NCBI GenBank assembly: GCA_029891345.1 | Contig: CM056995.1 | Location: forward strand, 83,577,895 to 83,641,894 | Direction: 5' to 3' | From: Dryococelus australis | Lineage: Eukaryota; Arthropoda; Insecta; Phasmatodea; Phasmatidae | Length of the DNA stretch: 64,000 bases | Part shown: positions 1 through 11,587 of the stretch, piece by piece | Position numbering within the stretch: position 1 is the first letter of the stretch | Layout: every line of letters begins with the position of its first letter | Notes under the pieces: generated by a model | What the model was told of the DNA's origin: nothing | What the model saw: only the letters and a program-made list of their open reading frames with translations | Database searches by the model: none | Position numbers and translations under genes: made by a program

Positions 1-198
1 GTCCCACCAGTCCGCAATGTTCTAGAGTCCTTCGAGCGTTCTCACGCACAGTAGCCTTCACTCGTCGGGTTCCACGCCCCCTCGTCTATTCGAAAACAAC
101 AAACACCTCGTCCGCCGTCGCCGCACAATCTCCCGTCTTCGTCCCTCCTCTGCACGTCACTCGATAACCGCACTCAGCTAAAAGGCTTCTACAACAAC

Positions 199-230
199 TG
201 CCGACAGTCCAACTGTGACCTGTATTTATA
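199..230 (-). promoter_or_regulatory. Candidate leftward core promoter (TATA box plus initiator)
   Basis: On the minus strand TATAAATA begins at 230, and a CAGTTG initiator-like motif places its A at about 199, 31 nt downstream, which is the normal arthropod TATA-to-start spacing. The sequence from 199 to 1 would be a GC-rich 5' transcribed region running out of the window. The transcript could be a host gene or a retrotransposon; no coding sequence in 1-199 decides it. The first initiator base is G rather than T, so the match is partial. Confidence 0.35.
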
Positions 231-550
231 GGGCCGTAGGTCATCATCCAGACATTTCTCTAAATGCCGCGTTGTGTGGAGGGTCATAATTACCAGAATA
301 TTCTTGTGCATCCTCTACACTTGTCGGCTTCTCCAGCAGGGAGAGGAGGAAGGTCTGTGACGCCACCTACGTCCCAGCTATCAGTCATTCCTCTGGCTGC
401 CGGGGGGAAGGTGGGACGGTGACGATGCAGGTGAGCGGGTCCACCTGGGGGGGGAGGGTCGAAGTGGGTCCCCCCCACCCCCCCAAATCCCAGGGCAGGG
501 CAGCGCATAACGGGAGCTTGCAGCCGGTGCGAGCTGCAGCGCGTAACAGT
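231..550. other. No gene seen; G/C-run region
   Basis: Contains runs of G and C around 447-485 and otherwise unremarkable sequence. Overlapping minus-strand open frames here are short, proline-rich products of the base composition. Confidence 0.5.
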
Positions 551-630
551 ATGTGTATTCCACCGAACTCAAAAGTTAACGTCTATGGCTAATAGGTATT
601 TCAAAAGCGCTCACTTTACAGTGAATAGCC
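551..630 (+). mobile_element. MITE-2 right-end fragment
   Basis: Matches the right third of the other MITE-2 copies: the motif AAAGTTAACGTCTA followed by a terminal repeat reading AAAGCGCTCACTTTACAGTG and AATAGCC. The left part is missing. Confidence 0.7.
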
Positions 631-632
631 TG

Positions 633-1150
633 TATCAGGATTTGTCGTAGTGAACTCTATACTCTAAGTGAATTATTAGCAAATTTAACCACATCAGTGA
701 ATACACGTAGTGAGAAACAGCGAGTGGTAAAGGTTTTTTCCCACACGTGCATGGTAGCGTTCCTAAATTTTCTCGTAAAAAGAAGTGAAATGCGTGTAGG
801 GGAATTCTTAACTATGTAATAACAGCGACGCTAAATATTCCTATATTTGCAGTCTGATAAGTGGTAAGTTTTACTGTTTCCGTACGTTATAAATTTCCAT
901 TATGGTTTAGGAAAATTTACTCAAAATTTTTTTCCTGCAATGTACAATGAACACAGGACGTATCTTAACCTCAATGAAATATCCTTGTAGCTGAATATGC
1001 GGCTACGAGCTTATAGTCAGAAGGAATTACACGCAGTGTGTGGAGTTAGCTCACGGGCGTTCAATACGCTAAAATCATTTTTTAAACTTTGGTTTAATAT
1101 AATTTATTATTTTACGTTTGGATATGAAATAGTAGCCTTAAAAAGTATGA

Positions 1151-1153
<3 letters not shown>
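633..1153. other. No feature seen
   Basis: AT-rich sequence without a recognisable gene or repeat. Confidence 0.4.

Positions 1154-1213
<60 letters not shown>
1154..1213. repeat. (TA)n microsatellite
   Basis: About 30 TA units. The apparent Ile-Tyr open frame across it is not a gene. Confidence 0.95.
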
Positions 1214-1214
<1 letters not shown>

Positions 1215-1239
1215 GAAACGCGTTATAAGAAATTTAAAT

Positions 1240-1470
1240 AATTTTCCTTTCCGCATAAAAATCAAAATGTAACAAAATCAATATGATAGTATATAGTTTA
1301 AAATAATTTGATCATGTGTCATTAGAATGTCATGAAGAATATGATTTTTAAAAAATTTGTTTTGCGGTTTGCCTGTATATTTTAATTTTAGATCTCACGA
1401 GAAAATCTGAAGTCAAACTAGTTGTTAAAAGTTGATCACTTACCGTAGGTAAACCGTTGGTTTCAAAGAC
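1240..1470 (+). repeat. Interspersed repeat I, copy 1
   Basis: Shares TGTCATTAGAAT, an AAGTCAAA segment and CGTAGGTAAAC, in the same order and spacing, with 63790-64000. The two copies are diverged and in the same orientation. The copy at the right edge runs out of the window. Confidence 0.5.
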
Positions 1471-1757
1471 ATTGTAACATATGGCTCCTACGACCTTAAT
1501 AAATACCGACCTGACTTGAAACTAAACTTTGCGTTACAGTGACTTTTTCAAATTCGTACGAATCAAGATTTTAAGTCAAAGTTCTCACATTGCGCTGAAA
1601 AAAAAATACGACGAATGTTATTTTTCAAATGATGCGGTATTGTTATCTCATATCGCGCAACCATAAAAATTCCACAAAATATAGAAAAAAATTTCGGGAT
1701 CTTGAACAATCTTGTAATCTTTTCTCACAAAATTGTCAAGCAATTATCAGCATAGTA

Positions 1758-2484
1758 TATAGTCCATTTATGGTTACTTCCAACTTTTCTGAAGCTTTGC
1801 GCACTTAGCTTAAGAATATTTTACATGAGAATTACTTCTTATCGGCTGTTCACGGTAAAATTAGCACTTTTGATGACCCTGCTTAAGATCACTTTTATCC
1901 ACGTTGCGCATTATTCCTCCTTATGTATAATTAACATTTCTATTGTCTCATCGCTTTATTTTCGCGTCGGTCAAGTGAAACTGTGAAAATATTAGAAAAG
2001 TAAATATTTTACAAATCTGCTCATTTTTACACTTCGATGCAATACAAAAAATAAACACAAGGCGAAAGAAATAATTTAAGCTATCAAAAATGGTTATCTA
2101 ACACTTTTTATTCGACGTTAAGTAATTGAACTACTTTCCAACCATCTTTACCACCTTTACTGGGCGCATGTCACCCAGAGCGCCCGTTAAAATGTATGCA
2201 GGTAGGGGCTGTGACTAGTTTCTAAGGTTGATTTCAAAAGTGCTCACTTTATCGTGAACAGTCTTTACCAGGCATTATCGACAAGCCCATTTTCTCCCTG
2301 TATTTATCCATATTAATTACAAATTAATTTTTAGCCAAACGTAAGACACTTTTACGTTAACACAAGACTTATAAAACGCTTGTAATACGTACATGGTACA
2401 TTTAGTAAACAACCAAACACGTCATACACGGAGTGATTTTATTTTTAAGGTTAGATTCAAAAAGTGTGAAGAAACCGCATAAAT
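1758..2484 (+). mobile_element. MITE-3 copy, interrupted by a MITE-1 insertion
   Basis: The left arm (1758-1843) starts TATAGTCCATTTATGG. The right part (2264-2484) carries the family segment GGCATTATCGACAAGCCCAT and the terminal motif TTCAAAAAGTGTGAAGAAA. It aligns with the uninterrupted copy at 5466-5891. Everything between 1844 and 2263 is a MITE-1. Confidence 0.8.
1844..2263 (+). mobile_element. MITE-1 copy nested inside MITE-3
   Basis: About 420 bp with inverted ends GGCTGTTCACGGTAAAATTA and its near complement ending GTGAACAGTC. It has no coding capacity. Internal segments (TTCGACGTTAAGT, GGGCGCATGTCACCCAG) match the copies at 26000, 42500, 54000 and 58300. Confidence 0.85.
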
Positions 2485-2949
2485 GTAGGGAAGGAATTGG
2501 AATGCAATACCAGACATGTAGATACGTTTTGTTCGAGACGCTGTTTACGTCTGTGCAGCTACAAAATGAGAGTCGCGGTTGTGTCATGTCTCATTGTCTG
2601 AAACGTTCAAGCAAGGCGTCGGAGAAAACTTGTTTCGACCTAAGACGTTATGAAAGAATTATACAATATTACGCTGTTCATTCGTCACAGGGAAACTTTT
2701 ACCGGAGTCATCCCAACACAAAAGAGTTTCTTGTGAGACTGCGCCCTGGATCCTCGGCTCTTTCTGGCCCGGAAACTGAGCATCTAGGAAGCGAAACTTG
2801 CCGCGAAGGGATACGACGTAGAGCGCGCAAGTCAGCTGAGGTGTAACCATTTCTGTGTCGGAAAACGGAATGCTTCTCCCCACCCCTTTAGAGCTGTCAA
2901 AATCATGTGTCTTTGGTTAAGATTAGCGTAATAGTTGCAGAAATAAGTT
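2485..2949. other. No supported gene; an unrecognised plus-strand open frame
   Basis: An open frame of 137 codons (2433-2846) starts inside the MITE-3 end and continues into this stretch. I recognise no domain in it, and its overlap with a transposon end argues against a gene. Confidence 0.4.
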
Positions 2950-3720
2950 CTTTAAAGTTGAAGTGAAGCAGCTGCCTATGGAGTACTGCACCCGACTGTA
3001 CAACGTGAAGAACTCATAAAAAAGGAGTACAAACACCATGGAAATTGTCAGAAAAGTGCAATTTATGCTGTATATGAAAGAAGAAAGTATATATTTTGCA
3101 ACATTATAAAATATGCTACTAAAATATACTTTTTAAATGTAAAAAATTAATCTATCGATAGTCCAGAATTTTAACAACATTTATGCGCATATCCGTGTTG
3201 GATGTTGCGGAAAGCAGAATTTACAAGAAAATCTTCTTCAAGCAAGATCGTCATAATATTTACTGTGATAATGTGTAGTAAAATCACAGTAATAATGCAT
3301 AATATCAATTTTATAATTAACTTTATTTACATCAGTTGCAGCCATAAATGTTTGTGACAAATGGACGCACATAACATTAATTATAAAAATTATTTCCTAC
3401 ATTATTATTTCAATTTTCTTACACACAATCATATTAAACATTATGACGATATTCCATGACGAAGATTTTCTTGCAAATTCTACTTTCTGAAGCATCCAGA
3501 ATGGAAATATGCTAATGGATTTTTTTTTAGATTTAAAAAGTATATTTTAGTAAAATATATTATAATGTTACAAATATATACTGTCTTCCTTCATATACAG
3601 CATAAATTGCACTTTTCTGACAGTTTTCATGGTGTCTGTACTACTTTTTTTTATGAGTTCTTCACGTCGTATGGTCAGGTGTAGTGTTCCATAGGCAGTT
3701 GCTTTACTTCAATTTTAAGA
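2950..3720. mobile_element. Long inverted repeat (foldback-type element or long-TIR MITE)
   Basis: The left arm from 2950 (TTTAAAGTTGAAGTGAAGC) and the right arm ending at 3720 (GCTTTACTTCAATTTTAAGA) pair along almost their whole length, about 385 bp each, around a small centre near 3336-3361. Many mismatches are scattered through the arms, so the copy is not recent. It has no coding capacity. A transcript through it would fold into a long imperfect hairpin. Confidence 0.85.
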
Positions 3721-5385
3721 TGTTGGTATACTCCAGACTTAATTGTATTGCAAAATTTTTTTTTTATAAAATCACAGGTTTGTTAGAAAAACGAAAAGGA
3801 AACAAACAACACGTCACTGTGTCGACACGTGATTCTGACAGTTCTTATGGAAATTCCTGGGTCAACGTAGAGGACATTTTTACTTTATGGAACATTTCCG
3901 ACTCTAAATGATGTAACCTTTGGATTTATCCCAGAGAGAAGCCCTTGCGGATTATAGTGGTGCGCCGTTTGCGCAGTTATGACTTCGTCTCTACCTGCAT
4001 GGCGCTAGCAGCTTCGATTCTCGACAGCCGGTGCTGCGCTCTGCCGTTTCCATTCCCTTCTTCCTTTCATCTACCTCTATGTACTAACCTACCCCCTCTC
4101 CGCACGCATGCGTATTCGAAGCCTGCCCACCTGATAAAGTTTGAATTGTTTTGGGACTCGATCACTTTACTACTTGATACCGTCGTGGTACGACACACTT
4201 GTTTTTAAATATTATGTGTAGAGGGGCGTCGCTAACTCTAAGGTAAGCCATGGGTGCATTGTTAGAGGTTTCGTGACGTGAGCTGTAGCACTATGTGCGA
4301 GGGATAGTATTTAATATTTCTGGATAACTCCTGTGTAATGGCTTAGCTTCCAAATTGTGTTTTTTAGATCTCCCGTTCCAAATTGAGTTTCGGTAAGCTG
4401 CTTCACGGTATTTGTCTGGATTGATTGATTATTGGATTTTTGTAAGAATACCTGGTGCGAAGTTGAAATGGTTAAATGGGCTTTAATATGCTCCGCCCTT
4501 GGAAAGTATTGATTTTTTCACACTGCACTTAATGACTTGCGGTCAGCTAACTATTTTATCAGGTGATTTTAATACTGTGGAAACTATGAACATCCCTTTA
4601 ATTCACGTGTAAAGCTTTAAGGAATTACCGAAGGTGGTTTGATATTGCGTGAACAGAGATTTATGTGAACGCAATTGGTAACAAACGGTATCAAGTGTAA
4701 ACTTAATATTTGAGATTTTAAGAATGTTTCATATACGCTCATTTTTGTTTGTGTAAATGAGTAGTAGGAAACTTTTATGTGTGTATCAATATGATTTGGG
4801 ACACAGTTATTAGCGAGGCATATTCGACCGAGATCCCGTAATTTGTAATAGTTTTAACATTCAGTTATTGTCATTTTGTGTAATTATATTTGCCTCTAAT
4901 CTTGTGGAAATGGGAGGCTATGATTGACCGGCTCGGTGCCCTCTCAATTCGAGGCATTTAATATTTTTCGAAATATTTTATTATTGTTCTATATTCAACC
5001 TATAGTGTGTGAAATACTACGAGACAGCCTTTATAGCATTTAGTACCTGCCTAAAGGTATTAAAGTAATGTACAATTTTGAATATGAGAAAAAGTATATT
5101 CTAGTTATTTGTATAATTAGTCTGTTGGTGGTTATGTATTTTTTAGTTGCTTTAAAGGAAAATCATTAAGAATTCTGTGACAGTATATGTGACAGAATAT
5201 ATGTATATTCTTTTTAGATACTGTTTACCATTTTGTATTCATATTTGAAGAATTCTTTACATAAAGAAAACAATTAATGATTTAAAATTTATTTTTTAAT
5301 TAAAACACCTTTCTTTGTAAGTCTCGTGGCAACAAATACGCCACAGTGATCTCAACGAAAAATTATCGTGGTTAATGCCTATACC
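3721..5385. other. No feature recognised
   Basis: Ordinary AT-rich sequence. A short GC-richer patch at about 3945-4140 has an open frame of 87 codons with no recognisable domain. I see no splice-supported exon. Confidence 0.4.
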
Positions 5386-5387
5386 AA

Positions 5388-5460
5388 ACAAGCAAGATGC
5401 TAGCGCACCGACCATCAAGCAAGGTCATTCGGGTTCGAATCCCGGTGGGGGCGCGTCAAT
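5388..5460 (+). repeat. tRNA-derived SINE fragment
   Basis: GGGTTCGAATCCCGGTGGGG at about 5427-5446 is a strong tRNA T-arm / B-box match. A convincing A box is not preserved upstream. The fragment stops a few bases before the MITE-3 copy that begins at 5466. Confidence 0.5.
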
Positions 5461-5465
5461 CTACG

Positions 5466-5891
5466 TGTAGTCCATTCACGGTTACTTCCAACTTTCCTGA
5501 AGCTCTGTTAACCTTCTACTTCCAGGATATACCCCCGCCTCATGCAAACAAAGCTTAACCGAGTCTAGAAAATTACACCAAGGGACAAGGCACCGCATTC
5601 GGGCACTCAGTGTAATAATTTTTAGCGTAAGAACAGTTTCTTTGTAGGCATTATCAACACACCTATTTTCTCACTATTTTAATTCATATTAGTTACAAAT
5701 GAAATATAATTTATAGATAAACTATATATAAAATTCCAATTTAACCAAAAACAAGGTACTTTAATGTAGACACAAGTATAAAATGCTTGCTATATATAAA
5801 ACATAGTTAGGAAAGAACCAAACACGTCATACATGGCGTGGTTTTTTAAAGTTTTGATTCAAAAAGTGCGAAGAAATCGCGAACAGACTAA
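5466..5891 (+). mobile_element. MITE-3, complete copy
   Basis: About 425 bp. The left end TAGTCCATTCACGGTTACTT and the complement of the right end (TAGTCTGTTCGCGATTTCTT) form a terminal inverted repeat of about 34 bp. Diagnostic internal segments are TTAACCGAGTCTAGAAAAT, GGCATTATCAACACACC and CACGTCATACATGG. It has no coding capacity and serves as the family reference in this window. Confidence 0.85.
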
Positions 5892-6704
5892 ATACGGAAA
5901 ATGTGTCGGTGGGTTTTCTCCGTGTGCTCCAGTTTGCTCCGTGCTTGCATTGCTTCTCCATTCCGATCTCTCTTAACTCCCTCTCCAGTCTCCAAAGGCG
6001 ATAAAGAACTTTCTCGACTCTTCACTCTCTCTGTATTAAGGGGAATCAGTCTTTGCCATGTTGGATATACATTTTTAGCCGTAAGTTCCATTTAAGAATG
6101 CTTAACGAAATATTTCGCATGGCACAGAATCAATAATAGCTACTCAAGTTTTTTCAAATCATTACAGTTTCACTACTTTTTATTAATTTTCAACTAGTTA
6201 CTGTCACAGAAATATACTAGCAACAGCAGTCAAGCAATGTATGTTTGTAAACACGTCCAAAGCAATGTCCTATGCCTAAAATAAAATACAAAATCTGTGA
6301 TGCAGGTTTTGGCGAACATTTCCGTAAATCAAAGACGGCAAGCACGAATTCTTCTTGACGCACATCGTGATGGTTTAGTTAACAGAGCATGGTGTCACCA
6401 CCTGAGAGACGAGTCAGGCATCTGCAAAGACCCAGGGGCGTTGGAACCTTTTTCATTTACGATTAAAGGGACGGGGGAAATGCGATAGAGAATTTGGAGC
6501 CTTTTGTAATGGATAAAGAGCCCCTTTCCAAAAGTCAGTTTTTAAAATAACTGTGTTAGTGTCTAGACACACGTCTTGCTTACTAGCCACATATTTCACA
6601 CGAAAAACTCAAACCAGGACAAAAATACCGAGAAACGTTACTTTGTGACCTACAACTTTACTAAATACGTTTTAAGTACAAACATTTACAGATACACCTA
6701 GAGT
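5892..6704. other. No feature seen
   Basis: Short open frames on both strands near 5900-6095 are mutual shadows with no recognisable domain. Confidence 0.4.
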
Positions 6705-6986
6705 CCTGCCAAATTCGCGTTATTATTTCAGGACACATTAAACTTAAAACACACGTACCTTTACTATATGTTTTTTATTGGACCGTACCTTATTTGAAAC
6801 GCCCCAGGTAACTCTGCGCCAATAAATTAACATATCATAATTGTGTTCCCCAATTACATGCAGCTCAGTCAGAAAGACAGTGACTTCACATCTAGGCGGC
6901 AACCAATGGATAAATGACGCCCTCTGGAGTATATAAAGTATTGTAAAGTTCAGCCCAATGCCTAATAATAACGCGAATTTTGTAGG
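6705..6986 (+). mobile_element. Small TIR element, copy A (282 bp)
   Basis: Begins CCTGCCAAATTCGCGTTATT and ends with the complement AATAACGCGAATTTTGTAGG. Its interior contains GGTAACTCTGCGCCAATAAA, which reappears inverted in copy B. It is non-coding. Confidence 0.7.
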
Positions 6987-7127
6987 TCGTTAGTTATGCG
7001 ACGTGGAGTTTTTAGCTCCCCGTAGGGTAGGTTGTGAGAGGGGCAAATGCTTATGTTGTCTAACTCACAAAGCCCAAAGCCCAACGCCCCTGTGTATTGC
7101 CACAGAATAGATAAGTACACCTAGGGA

Positions 7128-7328
7128 CCTGCAAAATTCGCGTTATTATTCACTCCCTTGTTGACTGAACTCTTCGTTATTGGGGTACACAATCGTGAAG
7201 TGTTCATTTATTGGCGCAGAGTTACCCAGGACGTGTCACATGAAGTATGGTCCAATGACAAACGTATAGCAAAGATACCCGTGTTTCAAGTTTAACGTGT
7301 CCCCAAATAATAACGCTAGTTTTGTAGG
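7128..7328 (-). mobile_element. Small TIR element, copy B (201 bp), inverted relative to copy A
   Basis: Begins CCTGCAAAATTCGCGTTATT and ends AATAACGCTAGTTTTGTAGG. The interior TTTATTGGCGCAGAGTTACC is the complement of the copy A interior, so copies A and B form a divergent inverted pair 141 bp apart. Confidence 0.7.
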
Positions 7329-7389
7329 TACGTAAGGTTTTCTTTTATGTGCGTGTACACATTCTCTGGGTGCGCGAGGCTCCGGGTAC

Positions 7390-7545
7390 GGCTCCTGTGT
7401 CTGATTGGCTACTGCGTACTGATGTTCCTTGTTGGCTGAGCTGCAGGCTAGCGACTAAGTTACAAGGCGCTGATTGGCGAACGGCGATTCGGTGTGTTGT
7501 TGACCAGTGGCGCCATCTTGGTGGCCGCATGCCCGTTTCTTATTA
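7390..7545 (+). repeat. Interspersed repeat F, copy 1
   Basis: Shares the order TGTGTCTGA ... CTTGTTGGCTGAG ... GGCGCTGATTGGCGAACG ... CATCTTGG with 58755-58890. Its family is unknown; both copies are non-coding and GC-richer than their surroundings. Confidence 0.6.
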
Positions 7546-7577
7546 TTCCGCCTTATGGGAAGGGGGGGGGGGAGGGG

Positions 7578-7745
7578 CACGGTGACCGAGCGGTCAGCCC
7601 GCCCGCCTCCCACCAGGTGACCGAGCGGTCAGCCCGCCCGCCTCCCACCAAGGCGAACCGGGTTCAATCCCCGGCCGAGCCACCGGATGCTCGCATGTGG
7701 GAATCGTGCCAGACGATGCCGATGGTCGGCGGGCCTTCTTGGGGA
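7578..7745 (+). repeat. tRNA-derived SINE with a tandemly duplicated A-box segment
   Basis: The A box (GGTGACCGAGCGGTCAG) and B box (GGGTTCAATCCCCGG) are typical of a polymerase III internal promoter. They are followed by a tRNA-unrelated body (ATGTGGGAATCGTGCCAGAC) that matches the minus-strand copy at 34625-34781. The 35-bp A-box segment occurs twice in tandem, at 7581 and 7616. An antisense open frame over this region is not a gene. Confidence 0.85.
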
Positions 7746-10254
7746 ATTCCCGCTTCCCCCGCCCGTTCATTACGGCGCTGCTGCATACGCTGTTAAATTC
7801 GTCTGCTAGTGCATTACTAGTGCGCAGCCATACTGGAGACACACAACTTATTTGTTTACATTGAATAGCATTGCGAGTGCTATATAAACTGTAGTTCTGA
7901 ATTTTCTCTAATTTTGTGTTATTCTTGAATTTGTGAAATGTGAATTTGGCGTGTAAACTACTATCCGTGTTTGATTTATTCGGCAACGAACGAACATTAA
8001 TATTAATGGATGGAAATGCGTACGAACTGGGTCATGCGAGTTAGGAGGTGCACATTCCCGAAAGTAACAGTGTTGAGCGTATTCGTATATACAGTGGATG
8101 TAATTACACGTGAAAGATACCGCACAATTATGGTGTGATTACTGGTATGTTATCTGCGTAAGTTTGTAATTGAACAATTGCAGTGTGTATAAGTTTTGCA
8201 AGTGTGGTTGCGATAACTAGCCTGCCGTGCATTTAGGTCTAGCCTGCAAGCTGCAGACTCGTTAGAGGTACAGGTTGTTTTATAAAACCGCAGATACGTA
8301 TTTTTCTAAATGCCGATTTGCCATTTCAGTGTAGGAGTTTATGGAATTAATTTATTAATAGTTGAGGCTGTGAAAGTTTGTCGAGTGAAGGTAAACAAAA
8401 ACGTGAACAACTGATCTAAGCATGTTACAAACATTACTTGTAGCTTTCCTCGTGATAAAATTGCTGTTGGCCAGTGCCAGGCATTAATGGCAAATCACCT
8501 CGTAGATTAATACAATTTTATTTCTCCCCAAGCCAGCAGAGTTGCAGTGACAAACAAGAACTTGGCTGTTTATCAACACAAGAATATACAAGCAAATAAG
8601 TTCTCATATCTTTAATAGCTAATTAATGTAGCCTTCCTGACTTTTTTATTTTCGATGGTTTCACTAACTCACTCCAGGCAATTTCTGGGGTGACTCTAAT
8701 AAAGACACTGGCCAATTCCTTCCTTGTATTCCCTTCATTGTGTTCTTGGTGTACCATTCTCTAATGAACCTGCTGTCGACAAGATGTTAAGTTAAATAAA
8801 TAAAGTTTACTCGTGTGTTTAGATGGTGATGTATCGAATGGTAGGCTATAATCATTACAGTAAATGACAAATGTTTACATTTTATCGTTTTCTAAAGGTA
8901 GTTAAAATAAAGAAAACTTAGACAAAGCCAATCTTTTTGTGTAACTACACCATATGCTAAATTAAAAAAACTTCACGTGATTTTTATTAAATGATATTTC
9001 AAATTTCTTCAGGATTTTTTAAATTCTAATTTTGAGGGCAACTAATTTGCATTAAGGTTATTTTAATATGGATGATGAATCATGGGTATTTAGAATAAAG
9101 TGTGATTTGTGAAACAGCGAGTACTCTAGCCGCTAAACCACCAAGGCCTCCATCATATTAAAAATGAAGGAGTTAAGAGAGGTTTAGGTGGTTTCCAACA
9201 ACCAAGGCGTTGAAAGTCAATTAGGGTGGAATAAGGCAGATAAGGAGTAGCAATAAACTGTAAGGGTGGGGAAAAAAGGAAAACCTCGAGAAAAACATGC
9301 CAGTCAGCAGCATCAATCAGCACAATTCTTATATATGAAAATCTGTGAGTAACATCACAGGGAAACAAACATGGATCACTTTGGTGGAAGGTAAGAGTCG
9401 TACCACTACGACCACCGCAGCCCCTGCGCCCTTTCCAAGGGAGGAGAGGAACCTCATTTCTTCACTTATATTTGGGTAAAGTCAATTACAAAGTTGAATT
9501 TTAAAAATTAATATAATTCTCTATCAGCTTATCATAGATCTAGTTGCTGAATGAGGTGGACGGTATTTTGCACATATGCATTTTATTTTAATATAATTAT
9601 ACTTACTTGTTTATTTCTTAGGTATCAGTACATACTGGGAGTTGTCAAATACAATAAATAATGGGATTTACAAACAAAAATTCAGAAAACAAAATTAAGT
9701 TAAAGAAAGTTATAGAGAAGTCATGTTTTCCTGGAAGTGGCATTGCAGTAAACCTACTCATTTTTAAAACATTGGTAAGTACTTTTACAAGCAGGTGATA
9801 ATGTTTACACTAGTGACATCACCACCACCCCAGTTTCGATTGTGAGATATAAAACAAATAATAAATTATTTTGGATGTACACTGGTGTAGCAGAGTCTAT
9901 GTTGCAGAAAACTAAAATTATACACACAAACACACTAAAACAAACAGGAATAGTTGTCAACAGGTACATTAACACACAGAATCCTGTAGACGGAAATCGT
10001 TTAGTTGCAAGAAGACCATTGTGCTTATCTGTTTTAGTTGTGTCCATCATTACATTTTTGTGTCGTTAATTTGCTGTTTACTCACTGAATTCCTTCTACA
10101 CAGTTCTCTCTGTGTTGTTCGTGTAGGCCTAACCGTTAGCAACTATTAATAGTAGGCTTTCCGTGTGTCTATGTTCGAATGTGTAGTTCTAGTTTTGTGC
10201 GATATGATCTCTGCTGCAAAAGCACATTTTCAACACCATTTTTCATTTTATAAT
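7746..10254. other. No gene seen
   Basis: Mostly AT-rich sequence. GTCGACAAGATGTTAAGTTA at about 8773-8793, followed by a short AAAT-rich run, resembles the shared 3' tail of many SINEs/LINEs (compare GTCGACGAGATGTTAAG near 41430). Open frames at 9805-10069 mirror one another on both strands and show no domain. Confidence 0.4.
10249..10254. repeat. Left 6-bp target-site duplication of the Polinton (TATAAT)
   Basis: Directly precedes the AGTAGT terminus. The corresponding six bases beyond the right terminus are AATAAT, a 5 of 6 match. A 6-bp duplication is characteristic of Maverick/Polinton insertion. Confidence 0.6.
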
Positions 10255-11587
10255 AGTAGTAGGGGCGTAGGGGTTCTATTTAACCTGGAATTAATTGACG
10301 GATTATCGATTTGATTTATTGGATTAATTCTTAATCCGGTCTTAATCCGACCAATTTTTTAATTAAAAAAAGTTAACTTTAATGAAAGGGATACATTGAT
10401 TGAGATCGTTAAGTTTATTGAAAGGGTTAATTTCTAATCGGAATTTTTTTCCCCTGTATTTCGTTATTTTTGGGTGGGGGAGGGGGTAGAAGGAGTTCTG
10501 TACGATGTTGGTGTTGTGGTGTCCTGGAGGCGACTGACCAGAGTGGTAGGTTGCAATGTCTTATATATGTGTAGAGTTTAGTGCAAGAGTGTGCTAACAC
10601 GATTTTTTTAAAATAATTTTGAATTGTTCAGAAGGATGTTGGTGGTAGATAGGCGATTCTTACAAATATATTTAACACACAAGAGAAATTCAGAGTGTTC
10701 AGACGATTTCTAAGGTTGGACTAAGTGTACATTTTATGTTTTTTTGGGGGGAGGGATATTGCTTGTAGAGAGTAGATAGGCGACTTTGAAAGATACGATT
10801 TACATGTTAAATTACCTGTTTTCGGAATGCAGTTAAACGTTAGAGAATTTCAGTGTTCTACATATCAATAAATTACATGCATCGAATCGGAAATTTCAAA
10901 TGACTACGTGAACAAGTGAAATTATGTGAGTCTTAAATATAACATCAGTCTTAGGCTTAGAAATATAATTTACACAAGAGAGAATTTTAACTACGCGAAT
11001 AACATGTGATGTCGAGAAGTCCAAACTCACTAAACGGAATCCAGCTAGTCAGTACGAATAAATAAAGATTTCCAAACTTGCATTTGAATTATACGATTTA
11101 AACTTTAAACAGACAGAATAGCATAGTAGAAATACACGTACACTACTTAATGCCTCGCACACATACCTTGAGTATTTTTTCAAACATGGCCATTTGATGT
11201 GGAGTCTGGTGTATTAATGAGTCCATTATAGCAATTATGTCGTCTTATAAGCTATGTGTGTGGATAACCTGACTATATACGTGTAGCGAAGTCGGCATCT
11301 TGAAGGCAAATGTGTTGAAATTTACGAGAAAAATTCTGCACTCGTCCTACAACAGACAACGAAATAATGTTTTAACTAAAGTTTCACTATTTTCAGAATA
11401 ATTCACTTTGAACACAAATTATTTCTGTCGAAGTGTAGGGACCTTGGATGATTCGGAGAAGTACTTAAGCCTGCAAAGCATAATCGTGCAACACTTACTT
11501 ACTGCAATATTGACTAAACACACAAAAATTTATATTTTCCCAATAAAATACCTTTATATTAAATTGCGGCTATCACTAGAGATGAAT
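10255..11587 (+). repeat. Left terminal inverted repeat of the Polinton
   Basis: Runs from AGTAGTAGGGGCGTAGGGGT to about CTATCACTAGAGATG. Paired landmarks with the right arm include GGCGACTGACCAGAGTG (10530s), TTACATGTTAAATTA (10800s), GTAGCGAAGTCGGCATCTTG (11280s) and AAGTACTTAAGCC (11460s). Similarity is interrupted by small indels and substitutions but continues throughout. Confidence 0.85.

Noticed and set aside
2433-2846. 137-codon open frame as a gene
   Set aside because: It begins inside the MITE-3 right end and shows no domain.
7594-7986. 130-codon minus-strand open frame as a gene
   Set aside because: It is antisense to the SINE and its downstream flank.
9108-9152. tRNA head (GGTGGTTTAGCGGCTAGAGT on the minus strand)
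   Set aside because: Resembles an A box but has no B box at a suitable distance.
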